Below, one piece after another: positions 25,949 through 36,285 of a stretch of 64,000 nt of DNA. A program made the position numbers and the translations under genes. Position 1 is the stretch's first letter. Each line of letters opens with the position of its first letter. The notes beneath the pieces were generated by a model, which had not been told where the DNA came from, did not search any database, and saw only the letters and a list, made by a program, of their open reading frames with translations. This DNA is from an uncultured Bacteroides sp. (lineage in GTDB: Bacteria; Bacteroidota; Bacteroidia; Bacteroidales; Bacteroidaceae), in the NCBI RefSeq assembly GCF_905207245.1, contig NZ_CAJLKP010000013.1, positions 41,511 to 105,510 of the forward strand, written 5' to 3'.

Positions 25949-28468
25949 TCATTTCGCTTTCACTCTCAATATAGTATAAGAGAACGGCGGGAACGTATAA
26001 CTAAAGCTCTTTCCAAAGCCTTTGAACTCGCTTTCCTGCGGATAAATCTTCTTGGGCTCTTCAAAAGAGTTCTCGTCCATATCGCTGGCGGCAGAAAGGG
26101 AGATGACTTTACCCGTTTTCTCCACCTGGTTCACTCCGTCCAGCTTCACGCTCAACGGATAGGCCACGGCCTCAGCGTTCACCACTTTCACAATCAGTTC
26201 GCCCGTGGCTTCATCGTAGCCCGAAGAGAAAAACTGGAGCGGAGTCGTTTCGGGCGCATAAGACACTATCAGCTTACCGTCCATGTAGAGTTCGCTCTTC
26301 TGCGGAGCAACCACAAGTTTCACGTCATACCATTTATCGTTTTCGAGGCTCTGGGATACACGCTCGCTGACCACACCTCCCGTACGGCCATCCGAAACGC
26401 TTTCCACAGCCGTAGTCTGGTTGTTCCAGCCGGCAACGTTGTATACGTACCCCTGCTTCGCGCCCTCCGACAAACCGAAGTAGAGGAAGAAGCCTTCGTC
26501 ACCACCCACTTTGCGAACTTTGCACTCCAGCGTAAAGTGGTTACTGCTGAAGCCGTCCACGATATAACGGCTCGGCGTTTCCGAAGAAGTCTGGCTCAGT
26601 ACGCCGTCTTTCAGCGCCCACGTGCCTTTCCGGTCTGTGGCATTGTTCAAATCCAGGTTGGCGGCTGTACCGTCTTCCCCGGTCACTTTCACATCCTTAA
26701 ATTCCACCTGCGTGTTCCATGAACCGAAACCTAAGTTGCCGGCACTGTATTCGAGAGAACGGGGAGTGCTCATTGTAATATTGCTCTTTAGATTGTACGT
26801 CGGACGGTTTTCGGCCGCCATCTGCTGCACATAGTAAGAGCTGCGTCCCAACACTTGGTCCGTATCCAGCCAGATAAGATTAACAGCCCAGGAACGGTCG
26901 TTGCGGTTCTCCAGAAGTGGGGCGTAGGAAGCCATCTTCACCAAGTCGCCGTTGCGTTCCATGCCAGAGATGAAAGCAGCTTCGGAGAGGGCAGCCCGCA
27001 TGTTTCCACCGCCCACGTTGGCGTTACAGGCATATTCGCCTACATACGCATCGTATTTGCCGCGCGGATGGTTGTCGAAAATCGTCGTATTCTGGAAGAA
27101 GAATTCGGGATTGACGTACCAGTGCGGGTCAATCATATCCGTCTTTTCAATCTTGCCCGTTCCGCCCAGACCGTGGTTGGAAATAAGAATCAGCCCGGGG
27201 TATTTGGCTTTAATCGCTTTATAGAAGATGTCAAAGCGTTTGTCGTACTCGTCGCCCCAGTTCTCATTACCGATTTCCACATATTTCAGAGGGAAAGTGT
27301 CCGGATGACCCTGTTCGGCACGCTTGGCACCCCATTCGGTGGTGACGTCGCCGATGGCATATTCTATGGCATCCATGCAGTCGTCCAGATAATAAGCTAT
27401 CTTGTCTTCGGGTGAAGCGTCGCCCATGCGGTACTGGCAACCCAGTCCGACGTTGCAGACAAACATGGCATCGGCATTAATATCTTCGCAGAACTGCAAC
27501 ATCTCATGATAACCAAAACCATACGAGCAACGGTAACCCCAGGTGCTGTACTCTCCCGGACGTGCAGCAGGGTCGCCCAATGTCTTTTTCCACTCAAAGC
27601 GGTTCGCCAGTGAGATGCCCTCCACCACGCAGCCACCGGGCCAGCGGACAAAGGCGGGATGCAGGCCTTGCAGCATTTCGGCTACGTCGGTGCGCAAGCC
27701 ATTCGGGCGGTTGCGGAAAGTCTTTTCCGGGAAGAGGGATACATAGTCCAGGCTAACCGTGCCCGTACCGTCAAATTCCAGTGCCAGCTTTCCTCTTGCG
27801 GCAGTTGCCGAAGGACTCAGCATTTGTTGGACGTCGCCCCATACATTGCTTCCGACCACTTCAACAGGGACCGAAGCAAGCACTTCGTCTTTATCGGATA
27901 GCAAGAAGGCGGTTATCTTACCTTTATAATCAGCAGAAGGGCGGAGGATGGTGCGCAGGCGGTAAGAGTCGCCTTTCACCAGATTCATCCCCCAGTATCC
28001 CTCGTTTATCAGTCGGACGGGGGTGGAAGCGTCCTTAATGGTTACTTTCAGATTGTTCGGGGCGGAGGAGAACTTCGGGTTCTCTTTCGTCAGTTTCATC
28101 CCGGCAGCCGAGGCGTCCTTGGTTTGCAGAGCCCATCCCGGAACAGGTTCGGTGGTCCAGCGGAAACTGCCGTGGCTTACTTTGCCCGTCAGGTGATTGC
28201 AAACTTCCTTCGGATGGAGCACATCGCCTTCGGCATAGTAGCCTTCGGGCATTTCCAGTTCTTCAAAACTACGGTTCTTCACCAGTTCGGCATACAAGCC
28301 GCCATCACCAGCGTGGTTGATTTCTTCGAAGAAGATGCCATACATGGAGGATGCCACTTCGGCACCTTTCTCCTGTAGGTTGATTACGAGTTCTTCTTCC
28401 GGCGTAACGCCGCCGCACGAGCTCATCAACAATGCGGCTGCCGCAAGGCATAAAAGATTTTGCTTCAT
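25949..28468 (-). CDS. GH51 alpha-L-arabinofuranosidase lipoprotein
   Basis: 839 residues, lipoprotein Cys18 (LMSSC). The GH51 chain starts at about 25. A carbohydrate-binding-like sandwich occupies about 95-250. The catalytic barrel has acid/base Glu402 (IGNENWGDEY) and nucleophile Glu478 (YVGEYA). After the barrel, residues of about 600-735 form a second jelly-roll-like insert (GTWALKDGVLSQ, ENDKWYDVKLVV, LYMDGKLIVSY), and then the GH51 C-terminal sandwich resumes (PFSYTILRVKAK). The enzyme releases terminal arabinofuranose from arabinan or arabinogalactan side chains. It is last in the HTCS-GH2-SusCD locus, with its own -7 box. Confidence 0.93.
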   Translation of the reverse strand: MKQNLLCLAAAALLMSSCGGVTPEEELVINLQEKGAEVASSMYGIFFEEINHAGDGGLYAELVKNRSFEELEMPEGYYAEGDVLHPKEVCNHLTGKVSHGSFRWTTEPVPGWALQTKDASAAGMKLTKENPKFSSAPNNLKVTIKDASTPVRLINEGYWGMNLVKGDSYRLRTILRPSADYKGKITAFLLSDKDEVLASVPVEVVGSNVWGDVQQMLSPSATAARGKLALEFDGTGTVSLDYVSLFPEKTFRNRPNGLRTDVAEMLQGLHPAFVRWPGGCVVEGISLANRFEWKKTLGDPAARPGEYSTWGYRCSYGFGYHEMLQFCEDINADAMFVCNVGLGCQYRMGDASPEDKIAYYLDDCMDAIEYAIGDVTTEWGAKRAEQGHPDTFPLKYVEIGNENWGDEYDKRFDIFYKAIKAKYPGLILISNHGLGGTGKIEKTDMIDPHWYVNPEFFFQNTTIFDNHPRGKYDAYVGEYACNANVGGGNMRAALSEAAFISGMERNGDLVKMASYAPLLENRNDRSWAVNLIWLDTDQVLGRSSYYVQQMAAENRPTYNLKSNITMSTPRSLEYSAGNLGFGSWNTQVEFKDVKVTGEDGTAANLDLNNATDRKGTWALKDGVLSQTSSETPSRYIVDGFSSNHFTLECKVRKVGGDEGFFLYFGLSEGAKQGYVYNVAGWNNQTTAVESVSDGRTGGVVSERVSQSLENDKWYDVKLVVAPQKSELYMDGKLIVSYAPETTPLQFFSSGYDEATGELIVKVVNAEAVAYPLSVKLDGVNQVEKTGKVISLSAASDMDENSFEEPKKIYPQESEFKGFGKSFSYTFPPFSYTILRVKAK

Positions 28469-28508
28469 AAAGTTATTTGTTTTGGTATTAGATATATCTG
28501 TTCAATTG

Positions 28509-28582
28509 CAAAGATAGGGCATGAGAAACAAAGAGATGGGATAGTATTTTGCCAAAAAATGCTGCTTTTAAGTCAAAAGCCA
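28509..28582 (-). promoter_or_regulatory. GH51 promoter region with shared upstream word
   Basis: TATCTTTG (minus strand, 28509-28516) is the -7 box. TGGCTTTTGA (28573-28582) lies 64 bp upstream of it, matching the rhamnosidase promoter in word and distance. No -33 TTTG at proper spacing. Confidence 0.5.
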
Positions 28583-28592
28583 CAAATACAAT

Positions 28593-28628
28593 AATCGCAT
28601 TGCAGTATAAGCCTACCACAATGCGATT
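28593..28628 (-). terminator. Hairpin after the SusCD genes
   Basis: Perfect 10-bp arms AATCGCATTG (28593-28602) and CAATGCGATT (28619-28628), 50 bp after the susD stop and ahead of the GH51 promoter. There is no strong T run, so this may be a weak terminator or an mRNA-stability hairpin. Confidence 0.5.
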
Positions 28629-28677
28629 ACACGATTATCTGAAAAGACAGATTCGCCTGACAAAGAAAAAAGAAAGA

Positions 28678-30456
28678 TTAATAGTCCGGATTCTGTATCA
28701 ACAGTTCATTCTTCTGCATCTCGTCCAAAAGGATAGGTAAGAAATAAGATTTATTCTTCCATCCCCGTTCCTGTACTTCTGTGATTGAATACACCTGTTT
28801 GCCTCCTCCATAAGGATAACGGATATCAATGCCCTGTGCATTCTTTATCACATCGGGAGCAATCATCCACCTGCGGATGTCAAAGTAACGATGCTGTTCG
28901 TAGGCCAGCTCAATCTTCCGCTCATTGCGGTAACGCTCCATCAGCGCCGCGCCGGTCTCTCCTACAGGAATATCGGGCATTCCGGCTCTGGTACGGATTT
29001 TATTGATATACTTCACAGCTTCACCTTCATCCCCCAATTCAAGACAAGCCTCAGCATAGTTCAGCAACACTTCGGCATACCTGATTTGACGGAAAGGATA
29101 GTTCTGGCGGTCATACTGATGATTAACGGCAGGGCCGATAAACTTACGCATATAATATCCTGTGTATGTCCCGTTCCAGTCTTCTATCGGCCCCTGGCGG
29201 GTATCCAAGCCCGGATTATAAGAACCATTTGCATTCTCATAAAATCCCGTTTGCACAATTCCCTCCGGGTCGGAACCAATCACGTCATCAGGACGTTGCC
29301 TCCATGTCGCTCCATCATAAAGCACACAGGCATAAAAACGCGGGTCTCTGTTCTTATAAGGTTCCGCCTTATGTTCCGAGTTGTCCCAACTGAACTTGCT
29401 GCCATCAATCATTTCATAAGAATCTACCATCTGCCCCGTAGGCACATTGCCACCCCAACCGTGAAAACCGTTAGGAGAATTGAACAAGCCAAGGCTCGGG
29501 CACTGGAAATCCCCGTTGTTGCTATTTACAATGTCATAATATGTCAGCATAATATCTTCATCATTGCCATTATTCAAGAAGAGATTCACATAGTTGTCAG
29601 TCGCTTCTTCCGCCGTTGAGAACCCATTTTCGCCGTACAAACGATAGATATTAAGGTCCATCACATCCTTTGCCGCCTTCCGGGCTGCTTCCCAACGGAC
29701 TTGCCGGTCACCATCCACATAGCTCACCAATTCCGGATTCTTGTAACCGGATGACCACGATGCCTGAGAGTTGTACAGGTCGCTTGCTGCATAAAGCAAC
29801 ACCCGCGACTTCAATGCCAATGCCGCACCTTTAGTGGCACGCGCCTTATCGCCGCTCAGAGGTAGCAAGCCAGCAGCAGCATCCAACTCCTTCACAATAT
29901 AGTCAACCGTTTCTTTCAGTGTATTCCTCGTCACCAACAGTTCGTCCGAAGGTGAATAAGACTTGTCGATAAGTGGCACACCACCCCAGAAGCTCATCAG
30001 CCAATAGTAGAAATAACCGCGCAAGTAGTGCACTTCTCCCCGCAACTGGTCTATGTCACCCCCCTGCAATTCGTACTTTTCCACATTCTCAAAGAAGATG
30101 TTACAAGCACGGATATTCTTATACAGCCTGTTCCACGTGACGTTATTGAAAGCATAAATCCAGAACCCGGGTCCCAGGATGCCCAAATAACTCGGGTTAA
30201 TCTCACTCTTCACAACGGGCTGGCTCTCCCACGACCATACTTCCATCGCTTCATCGCAAAGGGAAGAGAACATCACGGTGTGGAAGCCATAATACTGCCC
30301 CTGATAGATGTTGTTGACAAACGAAGTCACCAGCGCCTTGTCCGTCCAGACCGCAGCATCCGAATAGCGGTCCAGTGGGTCTACATTGAGGAAATCATCA
30401 TTACATGCCGTGAACGTCAGCATCATCAGCATAGCGAATATCTTAAACTGTTTCAT
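28678..30456 (-). CDS. SusD/RagB-like lipoprotein of the arabinose locus
   Basis: 592 residues with lipoprotein Cys18 (TFTAC). SusD features: DPLDRYSDAAVWTDKALVTSFVNNIYQG near the start, YLRGYFYYWLMSFWGGVPLI, PFRQIRYAEVLLNYAEACLELG, and RNERKIELAYEQHRYFDIRRW. It would bind the glycan outside the cell. It begins 10 bp after susC, so the two are translated from one message. Confidence 0.94.
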   Translation of the reverse strand: MKQFKIFAMLMMLTFTACNDDFLNVDPLDRYSDAAVWTDKALVTSFVNNIYQGQYYGFHTVMFSSLCDEAMEVWSWESQPVVKSEINPSYLGILGPGFWIYAFNNVTWNRLYKNIRACNIFFENVEKYELQGGDIDQLRGEVHYLRGYFYYWLMSFWGGVPLIDKSYSPSDELLVTRNTLKETVDYIVKELDAAAGLLPLSGDKARATKGAALALKSRVLLYAASDLYNSQASWSSGYKNPELVSYVDGDRQVRWEAARKAAKDVMDLNIYRLYGENGFSTAEEATDNYVNLFLNNGNDEDIMLTYYDIVNSNNGDFQCPSLGLFNSPNGFHGWGGNVPTGQMVDSYEMIDGSKFSWDNSEHKAEPYKNRDPRFYACVLYDGATWRQRPDDVIGSDPEGIVQTGFYENANGSYNPGLDTRQGPIEDWNGTYTGYYMRKFIGPAVNHQYDRQNYPFRQIRYAEVLLNYAEACLELGDEGEAVKYINKIRTRAGMPDIPVGETGAALMERYRNERKIELAYEQHRYFDIRRWMIAPDVIKNAQGIDIRYPYGGGKQVYSITEVQERGWKNKSYFLPILLDEMQKNELLIQNPDY

Positions 30457-30466
30457 AACATTTCAA

Positions 30467-33400
30467 TTAAAAGGTTACATTTACTCCAAAATTCAATACT
30501 TTGTTCAACGGGTGGTTGTAGCCGGAACCACTCGTATTCTCAGGGTCGTAGTCCTTCATGTCGGGACTAAACGTCAGCAGGTTATAAGCGCTGATGTACA
30601 CGCGTACTCTCTCGATGCCGGCTTGTTTGGTAAAGACTTTGGGCACGGTGTAGCCCAACTCGATGTTCTTCAGGCGGACATAGTCCGTTTTATGCAGCCA
30701 GAATGTATTAGGCTGGTTCACCCAATATTCATTGCTACGATTGTAGGTACGCGGGAAACTGGCTGTAGGGTTATCTTCCGTCCAGCGATTATCATAGAAA
30801 CTCTTCAGGAAGTTTCCGAAGTCACCCGATTCCGTGCTTTGCTGGAATACACCGCCAAACGCACCCTGAAACAATACGGAGAAGTCGAAATCCTTATAGG
30901 TAAGGTCAACGTTCAAGCCGCCCGTGAAGGTGGGAGTCTTGGTCTTGTCATTCCGCACACGGTCGTTGCCATCAATCACTTTGTCACCATTTACATCCTT
31001 GAAAATAATATCTCCGGGACGGGCACCTGCCCAGTGCGGATAGGATTCCACGTGAGCTTCATCTTTGAAGATGCCGATGGCTTCATAATAAAGTCCGGCA
31101 TTGATAGGCATCCCTGTTGACTTCTGATAATCGGGAGCACCCGGAGCTTCATCCCAAAAGAGGATTTTGTTCTTGGCATACACTCCATTCAAGCCCACAC
31201 CCAGAGAGAAATCTTTGAAACGTTTGCGATAATCGATACTGAAATCAACACCCTGGTTCTTCACCTTTCCGAGGTTTTCATCGGGTAAGGTGAGTCCCGA
31301 AGTATTGGGAACAGAAGCATTCCGTTTCCAGAGGATGTCTTTCCGCTTATTGTAGAAGTAATCGACGGTTACAGCCAGGTCGCCATTCAGAAACTGCAAG
31401 TCTAAACCTATGTTTTGTTGGGTAGCTGTCTCCCAGGTTACATTGACGTTGGGGGCTACGTTTTCCATCAGGGATTGATTGGCAGTTGCACCGCCATTCG
31501 TGAGGTACATCAAGTTGTTGAAGGTATAAGAAGCAAGGTACTGATACGGATCGATCATATCGTTACCCGTCTTTCCCCAGGAAGCACGGACTTTGGCAAA
31601 GTGAACGAAAGGCAATGCTTTCTGAAAGAAGTTTTCTTCGGAGATGACGTAGCCCAATGAAACACCCGGGAAGAAGCCGAACTGATTGGAATGGTCGAAG
31701 ATATATGAGCCCTGGTATCTCCATACAAATTCGGCCAGATACTTAGACTTATAGCTGTAATTCACACGACCGAAATAATTGAGGCGCGCCTCTTTATACC
31801 CCTTACCGGTATTGTTTATTTCGTCCTGTCCACCGGCAAACAACTCATCGATGGCAGTGGAAATGAAGTATCTGCGAAATGCCTCGAAGGAGTCTCCCTT
31901 GCCGGTGATTCTTTCTGCACCCGCCAGTATATTCACAGAGTGGTTCTCAGCAAAAGTACGGTTATAGTTTATAATACCGCTAAGCAGGATATTCTGGTTG
32001 TCTTCCATAGACTCCCGGAGACGGGGATCGCTGAAACCTTTCTTACCTTCTACCAGAAGGGGATTATTGTTTTCGTCCAAGGATGTCCCGTCCCATGAAT
32101 ACAGGGTCCAAGGAGTCTGCCATATCTTGCGGAAACGGAAGTTCTTATCCAGTGAGGCAGTAGCTTTAAGGGTGAGCCCTTCCACATAGGGAACATTGAT
32201 ATTGACGCCGAAGTCTCCGTTCAGGATGTAGCGTTTGTCTCGCTCGTAGCCTGTAGCGTCGGTGGCAATCACTACCGGGTTGTCACCGAACTCGATATCG
32301 GGACCCGGGAGGCCATTGGGCCAATAAGCAGGCATGTTGGGCTTGGACCTCATCAGCATTCTGAAAATATTCTCGGACGAACGGGTGGGGTATTTACGGT
32401 CTTCCATACGTCCGGTGAGATTCATGAAGAGATTGATGTACTTATTGAGTTTCAGGTCCAGATTCGATTTCAGGTCGTACTGGTTGTACTTGGTTCCGCT
32501 GTTGCGGTAAAATCCGTCCTGGCTTTTGGCAGACACACTGACGAAGTAGGTCATGTTGTCCGTACCGCCGTCGATAGTGGCATTGGCATAGGTCTGGGGA
32601 GACCAGGGTTTCAAGGTTTCTTTGAACCAGTCGGTGTTGGGATACGACCAAGGATCGGAGCCGTCACGGTATTTCTGAATATCTTCCGGAGTATAGCGTT
32701 CTTTGTTACCTGCGTACTTATCAATCTCATTCAACAAAGTGGCGTATTCGGAAGCATTCGCCATTTCGGGAATAACGGTAGGGCGGGATATACCGTAATT
32801 ATAGGAAAGGTTTACGGTGGGTTTACCCTTTTTGCCCCGCTTGGTAGTAATGATAATTACACCATTGGCGGCTTGTGCACCATAGATGGCAGCCGAAGCA
32901 TCCTTCATGACGGACATGGTTTCAATGGTGCTGGGGTCGATACGTTCAAGCGAGCGTCCCGGAACACCGTCCACTACCACCAACGGGTCGGCTTTACCGA
33001 AAGTGTTGACACCACGGATTCTGATGGTAGCTCCATCATAACCGGGTTCTGCCGTATTGGAGATGGCAACCACACCGGGCAGGCGTCCGGCAAGTCCCTG
33101 ACTGACATTAGTTACAGGGGTGTTTGCCAGCTTTTCGCCGCCGATGCTGGTTACGGAACCGGACAAGGTAGCCTTCTTCTGAACACCATAGCCCACGATT
33201 ACCACTTCGTCCAGCATTTCAGTATCTTCCTTTAGAAGCACCTCCAGTTTTTTTCTTCCGTTAAGAGGAATTTCCTGTACCAAGTATCCCACATAAGAGA
33301 TGCGCAGCGTGGCGCCTTCGGGCACGGAGATGGAGAAGTTACCGTCCAGATCGGTCACCGTACCGTTAGACGTGCTACCCGCTTCCAGAACAGAAACTCC

Positions 33401-33529
33401 TATCAGAGCCTCTTTCGTTTTCTCATCCAATACTTTTCCTTTGACAGGTTGGTTCTGAGCCCATAGCAAAACCGGGCTCACAAAGGCAACAACGACAAAC
33501 AAAAGGAAATTCAGACATTTGTTTTTCAT
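30467..33529 (-). CDS. SusC-like TonB-dependent receptor without STN domain
   Basis: 1020 residues. Signal peptide about 1-24 (ending LLWAQ), carboxypeptidase-D-like domain about 28-100, EVVIVGYG box, plug, barrel ending LNFGVNVTF. There is no STN domain, in line with control by the HTCS at 36347 rather than by a sigma/anti-sigma pair. It imports the oligosaccharide presented by SusD. The 209-bp leader back to the GH2 gene contains a large inverted repeat (33587-33666). Confidence 0.95.
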   Translation of the reverse strand: MKNKCLNFLLFVVVAFVSPVLLWAQNQPVKGKVLDEKTKEALIGVSVLEAGSTSNGTVTDLDGNFSISVPEGATLRISYVGYLVQEIPLNGRKKLEVLLKEDTEMLDEVVIVGYGVQKKATLSGSVTSIGGEKLANTPVTNVSQGLAGRLPGVVAISNTAEPGYDGATIRIRGVNTFGKADPLVVVDGVPGRSLERIDPSTIETMSVMKDASAAIYGAQAANGVIIITTKRGKKGKPTVNLSYNYGISRPTVIPEMANASEYATLLNEIDKYAGNKERYTPEDIQKYRDGSDPWSYPNTDWFKETLKPWSPQTYANATIDGGTDNMTYFVSVSAKSQDGFYRNSGTKYNQYDLKSNLDLKLNKYINLFMNLTGRMEDRKYPTRSSENIFRMLMRSKPNMPAYWPNGLPGPDIEFGDNPVVIATDATGYERDKRYILNGDFGVNINVPYVEGLTLKATASLDKNFRFRKIWQTPWTLYSWDGTSLDENNNPLLVEGKKGFSDPRLRESMEDNQNILLSGIINYNRTFAENHSVNILAGAERITGKGDSFEAFRRYFISTAIDELFAGGQDEINNTGKGYKEARLNYFGRVNYSYKSKYLAEFVWRYQGSYIFDHSNQFGFFPGVSLGYVISEENFFQKALPFVHFAKVRASWGKTGNDMIDPYQYLASYTFNNLMYLTNGGATANQSLMENVAPNVNVTWETATQQNIGLDLQFLNGDLAVTVDYFYNKRKDILWKRNASVPNTSGLTLPDENLGKVKNQGVDFSIDYRKRFKDFSLGVGLNGVYAKNKILFWDEAPGAPDYQKSTGMPINAGLYYEAIGIFKDEAHVESYPHWAGARPGDIIFKDVNGDKVIDGNDRVRNDKTKTPTFTGGLNVDLTYKDFDFSVLFQGAFGGVFQQSTESGDFGNFLKSFYDNRWTEDNPTASFPRTYNRSNEYWVNQPNTFWLHKTDYVRLKNIELGYTVPKVFTKQAGIERVRVYISAYNLLTFSPDMKDYDPENTSGSGYNHPLNKVLNFGVNVTF

Positions 33530-33586
33530 AATAATATATTTAAAGTTAAGTAAATCGTCATAAATTGTTTATATCTTGAGAGTATC

Positions 33587-33666
33587 TGTCATCCTGAGCG
33601 CAGTCGAAGGATCTACTCTCTCCGAATGCACAGAGAAGAGATTCTTCGACTGCGCTCAGAATGACA
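33587..33666. repeat. Dispersed inverted repeat with TGAGCGCAGTCGAAG arms
   Basis: Two 28-bp arms (33587-33614 and 33639-33666) are inverted copies with two mismatches, around a 24-bp loop that itself can pair. This arm sequence is familiar as a widely dispersed Bacteroides intergenic repeat. It sits in the leader of susC, where it would form a strong RNA hairpin between GH2 and SusC. Confidence 0.85.
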
Positions 33667-33738
33667 GTAAGTTAATTAGGGTTATGTACTTAAACGTAGA
33701 TATATGTGTGTTTAAAGAGTGCGACGGCACTACTTCTA

Positions 33739-36174
33739 TCATTCGGCATGTATCAGTACAGAGGCATCCTCCATTCCTTCGGCAGAAACCGTCACCCGTA
33801 TTTCACCCTTTTCTTCATTGGGCTGTACAATGGCAATGGCTCTTCCCCGGAACGTGTTGGGGGTAAGCGAGCGGAAGCTCTTCATGTCATCATAAGCAGC
33901 ATTTCCACCGGCAATGACGGTTCCCTTGCCACTGCATTCTATCTTGACAGGCAGGGAAGTATCGGGAACCACATTTCCGTCTTTGTCCACCAACTCTATC
34001 TTCACGTAAGAGAGGTCGTTCTTGCAGGCTTTGATAGTACTCCTGTCGGCCGTCAAACGGATGGCGGCAGGCTCTCCGGCAGTTTTCAATATGAACTCTT
34101 CCTTACCTTTTGAGTTCACCGCTTTCAGGGTTCCCGGTTCATAAGGCACCTCAAAGGTGGCTGTATAATTCTCCTTGCCGGTTTCTTTCTCACCTATCAG
34201 CTTGCCGTTCAAGTAAAGTTTCACTTTCGGCGAACGGCTGTATACGTTGACTGACAGGGTTTGTCCTTCCAATCCCTTCCAGTTCCAGCTTACAAGTTCG
34301 TTGGGCCATCCCCAGCCATTCACCACTTCTTTCTTATTATCGGGAACGGGGGCATGCACGGCCATTGTCACCGGACGTTCCCGCCAAAGCACATCGCGAT
34401 AATAAGACTGAGGCTTCTTGTCACCGCAAAGGTCGATATCACCGCACCAGCCATTATACCAAGGCCAACCCATGAATTGCGGATTGTGTTCACCCTCACC
34501 CAAGTACAAGGCATGAGCCAGTCCGGCTTCACCCAGATAGTCGATAGCCGTCCAGACAAAATCACCTATCACATACGGATGCTTTTCTACAAGATTCCAG
34601 TTCTGGGCGGCTTCTTTCGGATAAGATTCGCTACCATAAATGACGCGGTCGGGATAGGCTGCATGGTCACTTTCATATTTCCGCCATATGTAGTTATAGC
34701 CTGCCACATCCAGGCTCCGGAAGATTCTGTAGGAGTCTTTATCCCAGGTGAACTGGCGTCTGTCCCAGAAATCATTCGAACCTATGGTTGTGAAACGGGA
34801 TTGATCGTATTTGCGGATTGTGTTAACCAGTCTCTTGGAAATCAAGTCTCCTTCGGGTTCATCGGCACGTTGTGCCACCTCATTTCCGATGCTCCACATG
34901 ATGATGGAAGGGTGATTGCGGTCGCGGCGGACAGATGCAGACAGGTCTCTGTCACTCCATTCGTCAAAGAACTGATGATAGTCTTGTTCGCGTTTTGCAG
35001 CTTGCCACTGGTCGAAAGTTTCGTGAATAACCAGCATGCCAAGTCTGTCACATGCATCAAGAAAGTACTCGGACACTTGGTTATGAGAGCATCTGACAGC
35101 GTTGTAACCATTGGCTTTCATAAGTTCCACTTTCCGCTCTTCGGCACGGTCTATGGCAACCGCTCCCAGCAATCCGTTGTCGTGATGGATGCAGCCTCCT
35201 TTCAGCTTCATAGGTTTGCCGTTCAGCAGGAAACCTTCATCGGCAGAGAAGGAGATGGTTCGGATGCCGAAAGGAACGGTAATCTTATCATATTCCTTTT
35301 CGTTGGAAAACAGCGATACTTCTGCCGTATAGAGCACAGGTGTATCTACCGACCATAATTCGGGCTTTTTGATGGAGAAAGATGTTGCTACCGGAGTCTC
35401 TTCGGAGAGTACCACGTCCTGTGAGGTTGAAAGCACTTCGTCGCCGGCAGGCGAATATATTTTAATACCTATTTTACCTGATTTGTTTTGCAGGCCCTCG
35501 TTATGTATGATAGTGGAGAACTTAATTACAGCATTCTTCTTTTGCAGTTCGGAAGCATCGACAAAAGTATCCCACTTGTCCAGATAGAGTTTCTCCGTCT
35601 TCATCAACCATACGTGGCGGAAGATGCCCGAACCGGCATACCAACGGCTGTTGCGCCCTGCATTCACCACTTTCATGGCAAGGGTGTTCGAAGTGCCGGG
35701 AGCGTTCAGATAGGGGGTGATGTCTACCTTATAAGAGGTATAGCCATAAGCATTAAAGTTTGCCTTTTTACCATTTATCCAGAGTTCGGATTGGTTGTAT
35801 ACTCCTTCGAAATAAAGGACAATGCGTTTACCGGCATCGCTTCCGGAGAGAGTGAATTCCTTTCTGTACCAGCCTTCACCACCCACGGTCTGCCCGGTAT
35901 CGATATCCCCTTCGCTCATGCGCGAGAAGGGCCCGACGGTGATTCCTTCTTTCTGAAAGGGTAGTGGTTCTACGCTCCAGTCATGGGGAAGGTCGAGTAC
36001 TCTCCAACGGCTGTCATTGTACTCCGGCTGTTCGGCATTGGCTACAATGCCCAGATGGAATTTCCAATCCTTATCAAAAAGGATTTTACGCCCGGATGCG
36101 CGAAGTGTGGCGTCCGGAAAGGTAGTGACTAACATCACCATACACATCAACAATAGCTTGCTTGCTTTTCTCAT
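33739..36174 (-). CDS. GH2 family glycosidase, probable beta-galactosidase
   Basis: 811 residues with an N-terminal signal peptide. Order: sugar-binding sandwich (about 35-200, GEGWYRKEFTL), Ig-like domain, TIM barrel with acid/base Glu in WSIGNEVAQ and nucleophile Glu in VIYGSESYP, then DUF4982-like and Ig-like C-terminal domains (SRSPKVKLYLNGK, VKIECSGKGTVIAGGN). GH2 members of this layout are mostly beta-galactosidases, but glucuronidase or other exo-activities exist, so the exact sugar is inferred. It lies between the HTCS gene and SusC, 172 bp and 209 bp away. Confidence 0.88.
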   Translation of the reverse strand: MRKASKLLLMCMVMLVTTFPDATLRASGRKILFDKDWKFHLGIVANAEQPEYNDSRWRVLDLPHDWSVEPLPFQKEGITVGPFSRMSEGDIDTGQTVGGEGWYRKEFTLSGSDAGKRIVLYFEGVYNQSELWINGKKANFNAYGYTSYKVDITPYLNAPGTSNTLAMKVVNAGRNSRWYAGSGIFRHVWLMKTEKLYLDKWDTFVDASELQKKNAVIKFSTIIHNEGLQNKSGKIGIKIYSPAGDEVLSTSQDVVLSEETPVATSFSIKKPELWSVDTPVLYTAEVSLFSNEKEYDKITVPFGIRTISFSADEGFLLNGKPMKLKGGCIHHDNGLLGAVAIDRAEERKVELMKANGYNAVRCSHNQVSEYFLDACDRLGMLVIHETFDQWQAAKREQDYHQFFDEWSDRDLSASVRRDRNHPSIIMWSIGNEVAQRADEPEGDLISKRLVNTIRKYDQSRFTTIGSNDFWDRRQFTWDKDSYRIFRSLDVAGYNYIWRKYESDHAAYPDRVIYGSESYPKEAAQNWNLVEKHPYVIGDFVWTAIDYLGEAGLAHALYLGEGEHNPQFMGWPWYNGWCGDIDLCGDKKPQSYYRDVLWRERPVTMAVHAPVPDNKKEVVNGWGWPNELVSWNWKGLEGQTLSVNVYSRSPKVKLYLNGKLIGEKETGKENYTATFEVPYEPGTLKAVNSKGKEEFILKTAGEPAAIRLTADRSTIKACKNDLSYVKIELVDKDGNVVPDTSLPVKIECSGKGTVIAGGNAAYDDMKSFRSLTPNTFRGRAIAIVQPNEEKGEIRVTVSAEGMEDASVLIHAE

Positions 36175-36285
36175 AATAGTTATGACTCAAGTTTAAAATC
36201 TTGTGGCAAAACAAGCTATATTCAATAAAGGAGAGGGGACAAAAACAGATTGCCGGAGGGGTAAATTCCTGTCATGAAACGTTTC

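Noticed and set aside
34261..35358. Plus-strand ORF of 365 codons
   Set aside because: Antisense shadow of the GH2 gene.
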